Positions 26,809 to 36,879 of a stretch of DNA of 64,000 nucleotides are shown here, piece by piece (positions within the stretch are counted from its first letter, which is position 1; each line of letters starts with the position of its first letter). The position numbers and the translations under genes are program-made. The stretch lies in the NCBI RefSeq assembly GCF_016056305.1, contig NZ_JAECZC010000055.1, forward strand, positions 186,371-250,370, in the 5' to 3' direction. The DNA comes from Amazonocrinis nigriterrae CENA67 (GTDB lineage: Bacteria; Cyanobacteriota; Cyanobacteriia; Cyanobacteriales; Nostocaceae). A model generated the notes under the pieces. The model saw only the letters and a list, made by a program, of their open reading frames with translations. It searched no databases and had not been told where the DNA came from.

Positions 26809-27141
26809 AAGTATTTCTTAAATTGTGAGGATGCTGTTTTTAACAAAGCTGAAAATTTGCAGTAATTTTTACTCTCCTTCTGAACTCAGACCAATTTGAA
26901 AAAATGATTGCAACAGATGGAGTGTCTAAAAGCTTATCAATTAACTTTCTCACAATCCCAAATCTCATTTACAATCCTAAATTTAAAATCCAAAATGGTA
27001 TCAGACTGATGGAGAAATGTAGAGACACGAACAATCATGTCTCTACTTTGTGTAAATTTGAGCTAACAATGCTTTCAAAGCATAACTTACAGAATTAATA
27101 TACGTTAGCTCCCTTAACCAAAGATATTACCCTGAAATTTA
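26809..27141. other. Intergenic region between rpsU and phoH
   Basis: About 330 bases. It contains a hairpin repeat gtagagaca/tgtctctac (27019-27027 with 27038-27046) of a type dispersed in Nostoc genomes. No gene was seen. Confidence 0.55.
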
Positions 27142-27315
27142 TTAGCAGAAACCTCTGCGTGAGGCTTCAGCTTTGCGCTTACGGCGCAAACTGGGTTTTT
27201 CGTATCTTTCCCGGCGTTTAACTTCAGATAAAATCCCGGCTTTTTGAATTTTCTTTTTAAAACGTCTCAATGCCGAGTCAATCGACTCGTTTTGATCCAA
27301 ACGGACTTCAGCCAC
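27142..27315 (-). CDS. rpsU: 30S ribosomal protein S21
   Basis: 57 aa read from a GTG start: [20 protein letters not shown], then [20 protein letters not shown] and a basic tail ending SRRGFC. This is the bS21 pattern; the protein binds the 30S subunit near the anti-SD region of 16S rRNA. An aaggaggtga sequence lies 10-20 bases upstream and a second agga directly before the GTG. The gene is short but clear. Confidence 0.93.
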   Translation of the reverse strand: MAEVRLDQNESIDSALRRFKKKIQKAGILSEVKRRERYEKPSLRRKRKAEASRRGFC

Positions 27316-27365
27316 TCCTTGGTTTCACCTCCTTACAGAGATTATTTGAAGTGTGAAGTATGGAG

Positions 27366-27385
27366 GGGCGCAAGGTTTTGCGCCC
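27366..27385 (-). terminator. Hairpin between khpA and rpsU
   Basis: Stem gggcgcaa (27366-27373) with ttgcgccc (27378-27385). It lies after the ffh-rpsP-khpA run and may end that transcript, though no strong T-run follows. Confidence 0.4.
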
Positions 27386-27470
27386 GTCGTACAGCGAAGT
27401 ATGAAGTGGGGGATCTTATCCTTTCTTTTCATACTTCATTGTTGTATTACATTTACTCTGTGCTTTTAAA

Positions 27471-27905
27471 CTAGCGCAAACGGGGTTTAGCAATAGGTCT
27501 ACCAGGCCCATTTCCACGTCGTTCTCTGGTTTTTGGGGTTGGCGATCGCTCTTCTGAATCTTCATCAAAAGAGGTGCCTTCCCGCCCTGGAGTAGTACTG
27601 CCATAGATATCCAGGTATACTGATTCTCCAGCAGCTTCGGCTGCTGCGGCAATTACTGTCCGAATAGCCTGAATATTGCGTCCTCCTCGACCAAACACTT
27701 TACCTTTATCTGTGCTGTCAAAGGCGATGCGAATCCAAGCCCGTTTGAGGGTGTGTGAAATTTCACAATCGACACTTAAAGTCTTGGGAGATTCTAAAAA
27801 CGGCTGTATCAAAAAACGTACCAGCTCAACATAGTTGGGACTAGCTGTAACGGATTTTGTATCGGCATTAGGATGAGGCTTGGGCACTGACCTGTTCAAA
27901 AACAT
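27471..27905 (-). CDS. khpA: KH-domain RNA-binding protein KhpA
   Basis: 144 aa: a single KH domain with [14 protein letters not shown] (GxxG loop) and a charged, Pro/Arg-rich C-terminal tail (about 100-144) that is longer than in the shortest family members. KhpA-type proteins bind RNA. The start overlaps the end of rpsP by 38 bases, so the genes are translationally linked; ffh-rpsP-khpA is a common arrangement. Confidence 0.88.
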   Translation of the reverse strand: MFLNRSVPKPHPNADTKSVTASPNYVELVRFLIQPFLESPKTLSVDCEISHTLKRAWIRIAFDSTDKGKVFGRGGRNIQAIRTVIAAAAEAAGESVYLDIYGSTTPGREGTSFDEDSEERSPTPKTRERRGNGPGRPIAKPRLR

Positions 27906-28128
27906 TAGCTTTTACTAAAATGCGACGTACGGTGTCAGTGGGTTGGGCGCCTTGTTGTAGTCGCTTGACGATACCGGGAACGTCTAGTCGCACTTCATCA
28001 GTTCTGGGGTTGTAGAATCCAAGTTCTTCTAGGGGACGACCATCGCGACGAGCGAGGCTGTTAATGGCGATAATGCGGTAGCTTGCTTCCCGCTTTTTAC
28101 CGTATCGTTTCAAGCGCAGTTTGATCAT
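27868..28128 (-). CDS. rpsP: 30S ribosomal protein S16
   Basis: bS16 protein of 86 aa from the ATG at 28128: [20 protein letters not shown], then [20 protein letters not shown], the full family pattern. An upstream in-frame ATG at 28182 adds 18 unrelated residues and is rejected. It lies between ffh and khpA. Confidence 0.95.
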   Translation of the reverse strand: MIKLRLKRYGKKREASYRIIAINSLARRDGRPLEELGFYNPRTDEVRLDVPGIVKRLQQGAQPTDTVRRILVKANVFEQVSAQASS

Positions 28129-28200
28129 GGTTGAGGAATCATTCTCCGATTTGTAGTGATTCTGAAATGCTAATTTTAGCACTTGACTAGGGTTTGCTGC

Positions 28201-28338
28201 TATGAGTCAGTTGTTAGTTGTCAGTTGTTAGTTGTTAGTTGTTACTAGCCCTTCGCCTTATCAGTCGTCTGGGTCGGAAAACCTTATCAAAAGGCCTTTC
28301 TCACCACTGACCACTGACCACTGACCACTGACTAATGA
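28201..28338. repeat. STRR repeats between rpsP and ffh
   Basis: Copies of gttagtt/gtcagtt and then ctgacca heptamers, with a short unrelated centre. Non-coding. Confidence 0.7.
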
Positions 28339-29802
28339 CTAAAGATTGCCAAAACCTTTTTTCTTTTTATCTTTGTTCTTTTTCTTTTTCGCGCCACCAG
28401 CACCGCCAGTGTAACCTCGCCATCCTGGGGCTGGACGATTACCACCGCCTGCGAAGGCATTACCCATAGCGCCGCCGCCAAACATTCCTGGCATACCAGG
28501 TAAGCCACCTTGACCCATTTGTTGCATGAGCGATCGCATTTTTTGGAAATCAGCTACTAGTTTGCTGACATCGGATTCTTTATAGCCGGAACCAGCAGCT
28601 ATGCGCCGCCGCCGACTAGGAGAACTCGCCAATAAATCGGGATCATGGCGTTCTTGGCGGGTCATGGAGCTAATCATGGCCTCACAGCGCTTGAGTTGGG
28701 TTTCTCCTTGCTTTAGCTGGTCATCTGAGAGTTTGTTCATCCCTGGAATCATCTTGATGATGCCTCCCAGTGATCCCATATTTTTCAGCAGGCGCAATTG
28801 CTTGAGAAAGTCGGTGAAGTCGAACTTCGCCGATAAGATTTTCTCTTGCATTTTCTCGGCATCTGCTAAATCAAACTCTTCTTGGGCTTTTTCTACCAAA
28901 GTCAAGACATCGCCCATTCCCAAGATTCGGGATGCCATGCGATCGGGATAAAATGGTTGTAATGCCTCGACTTTTTCGCCCACACCCACAAATTTAATGG
29001 GCGCTCCCGAAATTTGCCGCACTGATAGGGCTGCACCACCACGGCTATCACCATCCATCTTGGTAAGAATTGCCCCAGTAATTCCTATTTGCTCGTGGAA
29101 AGTACGGGTAAGGTTGGCTGCTTCTTGACCAGTCATGGCATCCACCACTAACAGAGTTTCGTGGGGTTGCACTGTTTCTTTGATGCGGGCTAATTCCGCC
29201 ATCATGTCCTGGTCAATTTGTAGTCGCCCAGCGGTATCAATAATGACCGTGTTCACACCTTCTGCTCGACCACGCTCAACACCTTGACGGGCAATTTCCA
29301 CTGGATCAGCGTCGCTTCCCAGTTCAAAGACTGGCACATCAATTTGTTTACCTAAACTGATCAGCTGATCGATAGCTGCTGGGCGATACACGTCTGTGGC
29401 TACCAACAAACAACTGCGGTCTAATTTACGTAGATGTAAAGCTAATTTGGCAGTAGCAGTGGTTTTACCAGTACCTTGCAAACCAGCCATCAACACAATG
29501 GTGGGTTGTTCTTGGGCTTCTGCCAAGGGAACATTTTCTGTTCCCATCACCTGTACCAGTTCATCGTGAACAATTTTGATGAACTGTTGGTCAGGTCGCA
29601 CGCCAGCCAGGACTTCAGCGCCTTGGGCCTTAACTTCAACCTCGCTGATAAAATCTTTGACGACTTGGAGATTGACATCTGCTTCTAACAGGGCGCGGCG
29701 CACTTCCCGCAAAGCATCTTGAATATTGGACTGAGAAATTTTGTCCTGCCCCTGCAGTTTCTTCCAGGCAGCTTCTAAACGGTTAGATAAAGCGTCAAAC
29801 AT
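28339..29802 (-). CDS. ffh: Signal recognition particle protein Ffh
   Basis: SRP54-type GTPase that targets membrane proteins co-translationally. 487 aa with N domain (about 1-95), G domain (GLQGTGKTTATAKLA, DTAGRLQID, TKMDGDSRGG) and a methionine-rich M domain (MRSLMQQMGQGG...) that binds 4.5S RNA and signal peptides. The C-terminus is Gly-rich then lysine-rich (GGAKKKKNKDKKKK). First gene of the ffh-rpsP-khpA run. Confidence 0.96.
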   Translation of the reverse strand: MFDALSNRLEAAWKKLQGQDKISQSNIQDALREVRRALLEADVNLQVVKDFISEVEVKAQGAEVLAGVRPDQQFIKIVHDELVQVMGTENVPLAEAQEQPTIVLMAGLQGTGKTTATAKLALHLRKLDRSCLLVATDVYRPAAIDQLISLGKQIDVPVFELGSDADPVEIARQGVERGRAEGVNTVIIDTAGRLQIDQDMMAELARIKETVQPHETLLVVDAMTGQEAANLTRTFHEQIGITGAILTKMDGDSRGGAALSVRQISGAPIKFVGVGEKVEALQPFYPDRMASRILGMGDVLTLVEKAQEEFDLADAEKMQEKILSAKFDFTDFLKQLRLLKNMGSLGGIIKMIPGMNKLSDDQLKQGETQLKRCEAMISSMTRQERHDPDLLASSPSRRRRIAAGSGYKESDVSKLVADFQKMRSLMQQMGQGGLPGMPGMFGGGAMGNAFAGGGNRPAPGWRGYTGGAGGAKKKKNKDKKKKGFGNL

Positions 29803-30448
29803 AATGTAATAACAGGTAGTTCGCCAATGGGGAAGCCCGAACCGCCGCTGAAAGCGATTCAGAATTTTAACGTGCTATTTACAAGCTTAGTAGTTTTTAC
29901 TCCGACTTTAGCAACCGAATACCTGCCTTAGCTAGGGCGGTAAGCCGTCCTAGTGTATGTAAATTTTAATTTTTGATATATTTTCGACTTGCTTGGTGCG
30001 ATCGCTCATGAAAAACTGTGCCTGCATAGGTTGTTGCTGGCAACTTGTCTACTTTTCCCTACTGAGGCTCAAGCTTGTTTTTTCTTCTCATTTCGAGTCT
30101 TATACCATTTCAATAAATAAATGATACAAATAATTTCTCCTCTGCCCCCCTGCTCCTCTGCTCCTCTGCTTGCCTAAATGTATCAAATTTAAAGTGAAAC
30201 GGTATTAGAACTTTTTTCTACCATCTTCAAAAATTCGCAGCCTTGCTGTTGCATATCTACTTGTTGCTGGCAGAGGAACGCTGCTGCCTAAACACGACTT
30301 GTACCGACATATTGCAATACACCCGTACAGTGTGGCTAAATATGCAAAAATACATTTTGGGTACAAGTTACTTAGGAAATTTTTCGTAATTCTACCCGAT
30401 ACTCAATTCCTCTTACACTGTCCAATTAACTGGAAATTTTCAAGATAT
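29803..30448. other. Intergenic region, ffh to hypothetical gene
   Basis: About 645 bases, with the ffh promoter expected at the left. It contains ctcctctgctcctctg repeats near 30140 and no convincing gene. The frame from 30299 upstream of 30449 starts at TTG and looks non-coding. Confidence 0.5.
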
Positions 30449-31348
30449 ATGAATGTCCTGGTAACAACAAGTAAATCAGTTTTAAAAGTAAACATCCTCA
30501 CGAAAAAATATTCTTGCTTCCACCAAGGAAAAGGACTTTATTATGGAATAGCTTACTCTCAAAAAAACATATTTATTGCTGCTCGAAATCAGGGCGTTTG
30601 TAGCCATGAAGAAAGAGCCAAAGAAAAAGGTGAAATTTTAGTTTTTGATTTTTCCGGTAATTTAATTAATTCATTTTTACCAGAGGAATTTGGTTTAAGA
30701 GACTTACATCAAATAATTTACTATAAAGAAATTTTATTTGCAACTTGTAGCTATGAAAATATGATAGCCATCTACAAGGATAATCAATGGTATAAGTGGT
30801 ATCCTAAACCAGAGATAGTAGATGATTTTAATCATTTTAATTCAATACATATCCATCAAGATAAAATATATATACTTGGGCATAATTGGGATAGAGGCAG
30901 TGAAATTTATTCATTTATAAATCCATTTCAATCTATGTTAGGAAAATTGAAACACACTATTCAAAATAGATTCAAAAAATCAGTGCAACTCAAACTAATT
31001 GAAAGTGTTAAACTAGGGTTACAGTCTCATAATATATGGATACGAAAAGATGAAATCATAACTTTAAGTTCTAAAGAAGGAAAACTAGTTTCTGTATTGG
31101 GTTTGAATTTAGAATTAGGAAAATTTCCTCGAGGACTATGTGTCTTAGATGACTTTATTTTGATAGGTCTTTCAGAGTTAGCTGAGAGAAACGCCAGAGA
31201 TTTTACTTCTAGTTCTATCCTGGTATTTAATAAAGATTTTGAGCTAATTCATGAGATTGATCTGAAAAATGAAGGCTTAATCCTAGAGATCAGATGTCCA
31301 GGGTATTTTGATGAATGTTATCCTTACTATTTAGGTCAACCGATATAA
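30449..31348 (+). CDS. Hypothetical beta-propeller-like protein
   Basis: 299 aa from the ATG at 30449 (MNVLVTTSKSVLKVN). The sequence has recurring strand-rich units such as GIAYSQKNIFIAARN, LHQIIYYKEILFATCS, SIHIHQDKIYILGHN and GLCVLDDFILIGLSEL, as in a beta-propeller. The AT-rich, Ile/Lys-rich composition differs from its neighbours and suggests acquisition. No family is assigned with confidence. Confidence 0.6.
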   Translation: MNVLVTTSKSVLKVNILTKKYSCFHQGKGLYYGIAYSQKNIFIAARNQGVCSHEERAKEKGEILVFDFSGNLINSFLPEEFGLRDLHQIIYYKEILFATCSYENMIAIYKDNQWYKWYPKPEIVDDFNHFNSIHIHQDKIYILGHNWDRGSEIYSFINPFQSMLGKLKHTIQNRFKKSVQLKLIESVKLGLQSHNIWIRKDEIITLSSKEGKLVSVLGLNLELGKFPRGLCVLDDFILIGLSELAERNARDFTSSSILVFNKDFELIHEIDLKNEGLILEIRCPGYFDECYPYYLGQPI

Positions 31349-31408
31349 TTAGATTTTTTCAATTTCATGATCTTTATTGGACAATCAAAGTGATGCATTC
31401 CTCTGGCT

Positions 31409-32890
31409 TCAATTTACAAATGTGCGGAATGCTAAAACTAAAAATCCACAAATTAAAAGCAGACCAAGTACATACAAAGATTTAGTAGTACGTTGAACCA
31501 TCACCCACATTTCTTTGTAGGAAAGTTGATTATTCTGGATGAGGAAAAAAGCTGGTGGACTAAATATAAACGGCAATAACTTACTAAGTAAAAGTCGGAT
31601 CAAAAAGTTAATGTTCCATAGTTTACTACGAAGCGGAGCTTGATTATACTGCCATGGATAACCAATTTGGGCAAGGCGCACTAAGGCTTCAGTATCAGGC
31701 AAGCGCAATGACTCGTATAAAGGTAAGGCGTGGTCAAGCTCATCATTACTTTTAGAAAGAGCCTGATTCAAAACACATACATCCTCCAATGCAGAATTGA
31801 CTCCTTGTCCGATATCTGGAGGAAAACAATGAATTGCATCACCTAAAAGTACTACTCCAGCAGAAGAATTTGTATTTGCTGGCGTTAGCAAAAATTGCAA
31901 TCCAGAACAGTATTGAGGAATCGGAAAGTAACCGCCTTCACTTAAAGCAAATCGTTCTATTTCTTCAGACGAAAGTATTTGATTGATAGGTAATTGGGGG
32001 AAAGCTTTCTCAAAAAAGTTATACACTTCAATACTATTTTTTAATTCCCATACGGCATTGTTTGGTCGTGTAATAATATTGGCAGTGCGAGGTTCGTCTG
32101 GATTTTTGATCGGCAGTATACCAAGAGATACAGCTCGCTTGCGTTCTGGAAATGCCCCATGAATAGCATATGCCATATCACACACAGCGTGTTCATTGTC
32201 AGTATTATCAAGAGGGAAATTTGGCGGTAGACTTAATACTTTATACCTCAATCCAGAACTAGCTGAGGGAAAATATTTCATTTCAAATTTGTCTGATATC
32301 GATTTGTCCCACTCTTTAAGAGTGTTGCGGACAATTGAGTTAACACCATCACAACCAACTAAAAGATCAGCTACAAATTTGCTTACAGTACCTTTCTCAT
32401 CTTCAGCAACAATTTCTAGCTTTGCTGTTTTGTTAATTTGCACACAGTTTGTATTGAATAATACAGTGATCTGGTCTGACCAATGTCGGACAATCTCTTG
32501 GTAGAGCATAGACACAAATGCTCTGCGTGGCATCCAGTAGGCTGTTTTACGGTTAGGATTTATGGTAGGCAATTTTGCTGTTTTACGGCTGCCATCTGGT
32601 TTAATTCGCGTTAAATAAAATTCTGTATTAGGAACACCAATTTCTGTTAATTGGTCGGTGATTCCGAGAAAATCAGTGAATTTTTGACCACGACCATCAA
32701 TTAAATAATTAAACGATTTATCAGGTTCATAATAATCAGCTGCGGCACGTTTTTCCAAAACTGTGATATTTGTCCAACCACGTTTTGCTAGCATTAATGC
32801 AGCGGCAAGTCCTGCTGGGCCTCCCCCAACAATCAATACACTTCGTTCAGTATGCTTGATTTCTGATGCCAGGGTTTTTTCAGTAGGCAT
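31409..32890 (-). CDS. FAD-dependent monooxygenase, kynurenine-3-monooxygenase-like
   Basis: 493-aa flavoprotein hydroxylase. Dinucleotide-binding motif SVLIVGGGPAGLAAALMLAK (about 17-36), a middle substrate region, and the second FAD motif VVLLGDAIHCFPPDIGQGVNSALEDV near residue 345. A C-terminal hydrophobic helix (LYVLGLLLICGFLVLAF) may anchor it to a membrane, as in kynurenine 3-monooxygenase. The substrate is unknown, and no pathway genes are beside it. Confidence 0.8.
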   Translation of the reverse strand: MPTEKTLASEIKHTERSVLIVGGGPAGLAAALMLAKRGWTNITVLEKRAAADYYEPDKSFNYLIDGRGQKFTDFLGITDQLTEIGVPNTEFYLTRIKPDGSRKTAKLPTINPNRKTAYWMPRRAFVSMLYQEIVRHWSDQITVLFNTNCVQINKTAKLEIVAEDEKGTVSKFVADLLVGCDGVNSIVRNTLKEWDKSISDKFEMKYFPSASSGLRYKVLSLPPNFPLDNTDNEHAVCDMAYAIHGAFPERKRAVSLGILPIKNPDEPRTANIITRPNNAVWELKNSIEVYNFFEKAFPQLPINQILSSEEIERFALSEGGYFPIPQYCSGLQFLLTPANTNSSAGVVLLGDAIHCFPPDIGQGVNSALEDVCVLNQALSKSNDELDHALPLYESLRLPDTEALVRLAQIGYPWQYNQAPLRSKLWNINFLIRLLLSKLLPFIFSPPAFFLIQNNQLSYKEMWVMVQRTTKSLYVLGLLLICGFLVLAFRTFVN

Positions 32891-32959
32891 ATCATTATTG
32901 GTTTTGGTGTTTGGGATTACTTTCTATTTTATGCAACTAATTATAGGTAATTCGTAGCC

Positions 32960-33215
32960 AGATGTGTTAGGACAATATTGATTGCTCAAAGCCTTGGAAA
33001 AACTAGGTTTTCACTCAGCAACGCCAGTCTGCTCAAGTCGGCTCCCCATGCGCGGCAGTCGCTCATGGGGAGCCACTGCGTTGCGGGGGTTCCCCCCGTT
33101 GTAGCAAGTGGCGTGGAGATCCCCAAGACCCTTACGGGTGACGCTCCTGCGTCGCTAACGCTGCCTCACCACGCGGCTGGCTCCTCAGCACTTTGCTATA
33201 ATTCGTAGATGGTTG
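32960..33215. repeat. Dispersed palindromic repeat region
   Basis: GC-rich palindromic stretches (gcggcagtcgctcatgggga, then cgggtgacgctcctgcg and similar) of the kind scattered in Nostoc genomes; related sequence occurs at 35230-35300, 55140-55190 and 61150-61240. The short frames here are repeat artefacts. Confidence 0.6.
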
Positions 33216-33232
33216 TTACCCCTGGTAAAAAA

Positions 33233-33259
33233 ACGAACGCGCAAAGTCTTTGCGCGTTC
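33233..33259 (-). terminator. Terminator, distal to the PEP-CTERM gene
   Basis: On the minus strand the stem gaacgcgcaaa/tttgcgcgttc (33235-33259) is followed by a run of seven T. It is the second of two terminators after the gene at 33350. Confidence 0.85.
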
Positions 33260-33284
33260 ATAACTTGAAAGGTACTTAACTGAT

Positions 33285-33309
33285 AAAAAACACCCGAATT
33301 GAATTCGGG
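33285..33309 (-). terminator. Terminator, proximal to the PEP-CTERM gene
   Basis: Stem cccgaatt/aattcggg (33293-33309), followed on the minus strand by tgtttttt. It lies 40 bases after the stop codon. Confidence 0.8.
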
Positions 33310-33349
33310 AGAGTGTCAATTTGTAGAACCCTAGATTTTAACTTGTAGT

Positions 33350-34084
33350 CTATGCTTTTGCTTTTGCCAAAAATCTGAGCTTTTTCTGGAGGAATATGAC
33401 ACCGCCACCAGTGTTCAGTAACATCAAGCCAAGAAGCGAAGAAGGTTCGGGTACTGGCTTGGGAACCGTTGTGATTTGGGCATAGAGACCAGCTGTATCT
33501 CTTGCATTTTCCAGAACATTAAATTGGTTAACTATTGTAGTGCCACCATCTTTACTAAAGCCAAGCAATTGCAGAGTGTAGTCTTGCCCACCAAAGTTAA
33601 AGCTAGTACTACTAAAGGTACTAGGTGGAAAAACAAAATCTGCATTCTCTTCTGGAGTACCGATGTTATCAGTACTAACAAGATTAAAGTCAAAACTAAA
33701 ACTCTTATTTAATCCGCCGGGATCTGTAAAAGATAGCAGCACATCTAATGGAACAGAACTAGGGGTTGTTCCTATTACAGTGGTGCCGTTGAAATAGGTT
33801 AAATTCCCAACCTGAAATGGTGTGTTAATACCTGCAAAGAAGGAATTACCATCAAAACTCAGAATATTGGGGCCAGTACCGAAGCTATCTGGATCTCCCC
33901 AATCGAATGTGTTAGTACCAACACCATGATATACGTAGGGAGAACCCGATGGTGTGGGAGTTCCCCAAGTACCGCTAGAAGTACCAGTAAACGGTGGAGC
34001 AGCTTGCACGCTATTTGCTATGGCCAGGGAAGCCACCGTAGTTAATGTAGCCGTTGCTAGCGAAGCAAAGTAATTTTGTTTCAT
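33350..34084 (-). CDS. PEP-CTERM-sorted secreted protein
   Basis: 244 aa: signal peptide (about 1-28, ending SVQA-A), a beta-rich Gly/Ser/Thr/Asn-rich extracellular domain resembling the choice-of-anchor PEP-CTERM families, and a C-terminal sorting tail with VPEPSSLLGLM, a hydrophobic helix and a basic end. Such proteins are processed by exosortase at the outer surface. No exosortase gene lies in the window. Two terminators follow. Confidence 0.88.
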   Translation of the reverse strand: MKQNYFASLATATLTTVASLAIANSVQAAPPFTGTSSGTWGTPTPSGSPYVYHGVGTNTFDWGDPDSFGTGPNILSFDGNSFFAGINTPFQVGNLTYFNGTTVIGTTPSSVPLDVLLSFTDPGGLNKSFSFDFNLVSTDNIGTPEENADFVFPPSTFSSTSFNFGGQDYTLQLLGFSKDGGTTIVNQFNVLENARDTAGLYAQITTVPKPVPEPSSLLGLMLLNTGGGVIFLQKKLRFLAKAKA

Positions 34085-34477
34085 GATTTGCCTTTACTGT
34101 TTAAGGGTTATAAAACTCGCACAAAATTGTGTAAAAATTCGTAACGCAACTTAAAAATTCGAGTAAATTAAGATACTCGCTTTGAAGTAATTAAGTATTA
34201 CTAAACACATACAATATAAAAAATAAAATAATGAAACAAGTAGTTTTAAGGAGAATTAGTTAAAAATATGATGAAGTTATTGTGTTGTTGAGAATTTTTA
34301 AGTAACTACATTGTTGGGTATAAATTTTTAAATACAAAATTTATAAATTTTGTTACAAAACGTAGATTTAGCAAAGTGCTTTTCAAAGTCTACTGATTTA
34401 CCAGAAAGCCAAAAGACAATGGAAAGCGATCGCTCAACTAAACTGTGTGGTAATTTGAGACAGCCATAAAAGCTAAC
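34085..34477. other. Divergent intergenic region
   Basis: About 390 AT-rich bases between two divergent genes, presumably holding both promoters. One HIP1 site is seen near 34427. No small gene or hairpin stood out. Confidence 0.5.
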
Positions 34478-35134
34478 ATGTCCCAGCGAATCAAAGTATA
34501 CTCATACTCCATATACCACTCGGCCAATTCTTACATTGGCATTATTCTTGCTGAAAAATCATTGCAGGGTTTGCCAGTTGATATTGAACGACGACCGATT
34601 CATATACCCAAAAAGCGAGGTATCAAAGTAGCCGAGTTACAAGGACGAAGTGAAGGTGCTGTACTGGCTTCGTATCATAAAGAGGATTGTCTGCGCTGGG
34701 CAAAGAAATACGGTATTGAGATTCGACTCAAAGAAGTTGAAGAATTTGCTAGGTGGGTAAAGCGCTGGGAGCAAATGAAGTTTGGCCGAGAAGAACTACC
34801 TGCTAGAGCATACTATGCGGCTCGTGGCACTGGCAAAGAACATCTTCTTGATGCTGCTTTTTTTCGAGCGACCTATATCGACCTTCTCGATGTCAATGAT
34901 GAGTCTGTGATTAGAAAAGTTGCTAATGAAGTTGGGCTGAATGGCGACCAAATTCTTGAGTTAGCATACGGCGAAGCAGCTAGACAAGCAGCTGTAGCAG
35001 CACTAGAAGAATACGAGCGATTTCGTTGTCCCGGAGTACCAACTTGGGTAGTTGAAGGTGAGAGGTTTTGGGGTAAGGATCGTGTCGATTGGCTCACTGA
35101 GAAAGTCAAACAACTAATAAATTGTGATGACTGA
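34478..35134 (+). CDS. DsbA-family protein, 2-hydroxychromene-2-carboxylate isomerase-like
   Basis: 218 aa with a thioredoxin-like fold containing a helical insert. YSIYHSANSYIG near the N-terminus has Ser where DsbA has CxxC, as in the HCCA isomerase/kappa GST branch. The late GVPTWVVEGERFWGKDRVDWL is the cis-Pro region and final helix of that family. The reaction is probably glutathione-dependent isomerisation or reduction; the substrate is unknown. Confidence 0.8.
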   Translation: MSQRIKVYSYSIYHSANSYIGIILAEKSLQGLPVDIERRPIHIPKKRGIKVAELQGRSEGAVLASYHKEDCLRWAKKYGIEIRLKEVEEFARWVKRWEQMKFGREELPARAYYAARGTGKEHLLDAAFFRATYIDLLDVNDESVIRKVANEVGLNGDQILELAYGEAARQAAVAALEEYERFRCPGVPTWVVEGERFWGKDRVDWLTEKVKQLINCDD

Positions 35135-35327
35135 TTACTGTAATCGTTCAGCAGTCAAAAAACCTGATTAGTGAATATGTGTTTTAGCTGAATTCGTAAT
35201 TCATAATTGGAAATGTTAATTACGAATTACCCTTCGGGTGACGCTCGCAAGCTCGCTACCGCTACGCTAACGGAAGTTCGGACTCGACGGGAACCGCCAA
35301 GACTCCGACTTCCTCACGAATTACGAA
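35135..35327. repeat. Dispersed repeat between convergent genes
   Basis: Copies of aattacgaatt/taattcgtaatt flank a GC-rich palindromic core (cttcgggtgacgctcgcaag, ctaccgctacgctaacgg). Interspersed repeat, non-coding. Confidence 0.6.
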
Positions 35328-36710
35328 TTACGAATTAGTAAGAGTTTCTACAGTATCAGCATCATTTGGTAATGCGGCTGTGAGGACTTCACTACCTGTA
35401 GTTGTAACTAAAACATCATCTTCAATGCGGATTCCTCGCACATCACTAAATTGAGATAAGCGTTCCCAATTCACGATATTCTCATATTTTGCACGCAGAT
35501 TCACATCATTTAAAATTGCTGGAACTTGATAAAAACCTGGTTCAATTGTGACTAACATTCCTGGACGCAAAGGACGATTTAAACGCAGGTAGCTTAAGCC
35601 AAAGCGATCGCTTCTTTGCCGCCCTTCTTCATACCCTGCTAAATCCCCTACATCTTCCATGTCATGGACATCTAAACCGAGTAAATGCCCAATACCGTGG
35701 GGGAAAAACAGTGCATGAGCGTCCATTTCTACTAAATCTTCAGCATTTCCTTGAAAAATGCCTAAATCTACTAAACCTTGGGCTATGACTGTAGCAGCTA
35801 GTAGATGAATATCGCCATACTCTACACCAGGACGTATCTTGGCAATGCAAGCATCATGAGCTGCTAGCACAAGATTGTAAATTTCTTTTTGAGTGGGCGA
35901 AAACTTACCAGACACAGGCCAAGTACGAGTAACATCACCTGCCCATCCAGTCTCAGTTTCAGCACCAACATCAGCAAGCAGTAAGTCTCCTGGTTGCAGG
36001 CGGTGATGATACTGCTCGTTATGCAAGACTTCGCCGTGAACGGTGACAATACTGTTATAGGAAGTGGTCATATTATGGGCGATGATCACTCCTTCCATAG
36101 CCGCACGCACTTCTGCTTCTAGTTTTGCTTGAGGTGTCGCCGCCATACCAGCTTTGTGTGCTGCAACAGTCACAGCCGCAGCCTTTCGCAACTCAGTTAA
36201 TGCCCCTTCGTCATGGGTAAGGCGCAGAGAAACAATTGCCTTGGCTAATTCTAAGTCAATTCCTTGGGGCGGATTTTGTGGTAAAACCCATCTATTCAAT
36301 AGCTGCGATTGTTGCGTCCAGGTAGCAGCATCCTGTACAGCAATTGTGGCTGCGTCTTCTACCGAAAACTCTAATTCTGACATTGGTTTTGTAGCATCTG
36401 CGCCAATTGTCTGGGCGATCTCGTCTCGGTTGGGCATTTCCCCATGCCAAAGGGCACTACTAGGTTTAGGATCATCCATGAATAGTTCTAACTTGCCCGC
36501 TTCTAGGCGAATTGCCACATTTGGCAGCTGTAGCCCTGCAAAATAAAGGAAATGACTGCTAGGACGAAATGGAAAGAGATTAGCTGGAAAATTGCGCGGA
36601 CTGCTGCCACCTGACCACAGAATTGCTGGAAAATCAATCAGGTTGGCTAGTCGTTGCCGTCTATGGCTGAGGGTATTAGCCAGTGAACTATCTATGTTGG
36701 AGATAACCAT
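35328..36710 (-). CDS. Aminopeptidase P family metallopeptidase
   Basis: 460 aa, Xaa-Pro aminopeptidase type, cleaving N-terminal residues before proline. The N-terminal creatinase-like domain is followed by a pita-bread catalytic domain with metal ligands in DVGAETETGWAGDVTRTWP (two Asp), HGIGHLLGLDVHD (His), TIEPGFY (Glu) and GIRIEDDVLVT (Glu). All five ligands are present, so it should be active with two metal ions, probably Mn. Confidence 0.93.
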   Translation of the reverse strand: MVISNIDSSLANTLSHRRQRLANLIDFPAILWSGGSSPRNFPANLFPFRPSSHFLYFAGLQLPNVAIRLEAGKLELFMDDPKPSSALWHGEMPNRDEIAQTIGADATKPMSELEFSVEDAATIAVQDAATWTQQSQLLNRWVLPQNPPQGIDLELAKAIVSLRLTHDEGALTELRKAAAVTVAAHKAGMAATPQAKLEAEVRAAMEGVIIAHNMTTSYNSIVTVHGEVLHNEQYHHRLQPGDLLLADVGAETETGWAGDVTRTWPVSGKFSPTQKEIYNLVLAAHDACIAKIRPGVEYGDIHLLAATVIAQGLVDLGIFQGNAEDLVEMDAHALFFPHGIGHLLGLDVHDMEDVGDLAGYEEGRQRSDRFGLSYLRLNRPLRPGMLVTIEPGFYQVPAILNDVNLRAKYENIVNWERLSQFSDVRGIRIEDDVLVTTTGSEVLTAALPNDADTVETLTNS

Positions 36711-36879
36711 AAGTGTAAATTAGAACAAAAAATAAAGCTTTTAAGCTTGAGTACATCTAAACTGCATAATCGTGTAAGCCTTCACTTAAGCAAGGTACGC
36801 GTCTCAGCCACCAAAACATAAGGTCATGAATCGATGACTGTCATCTGTTATCAGTGATCATTTATCAGTCAACTTTTAT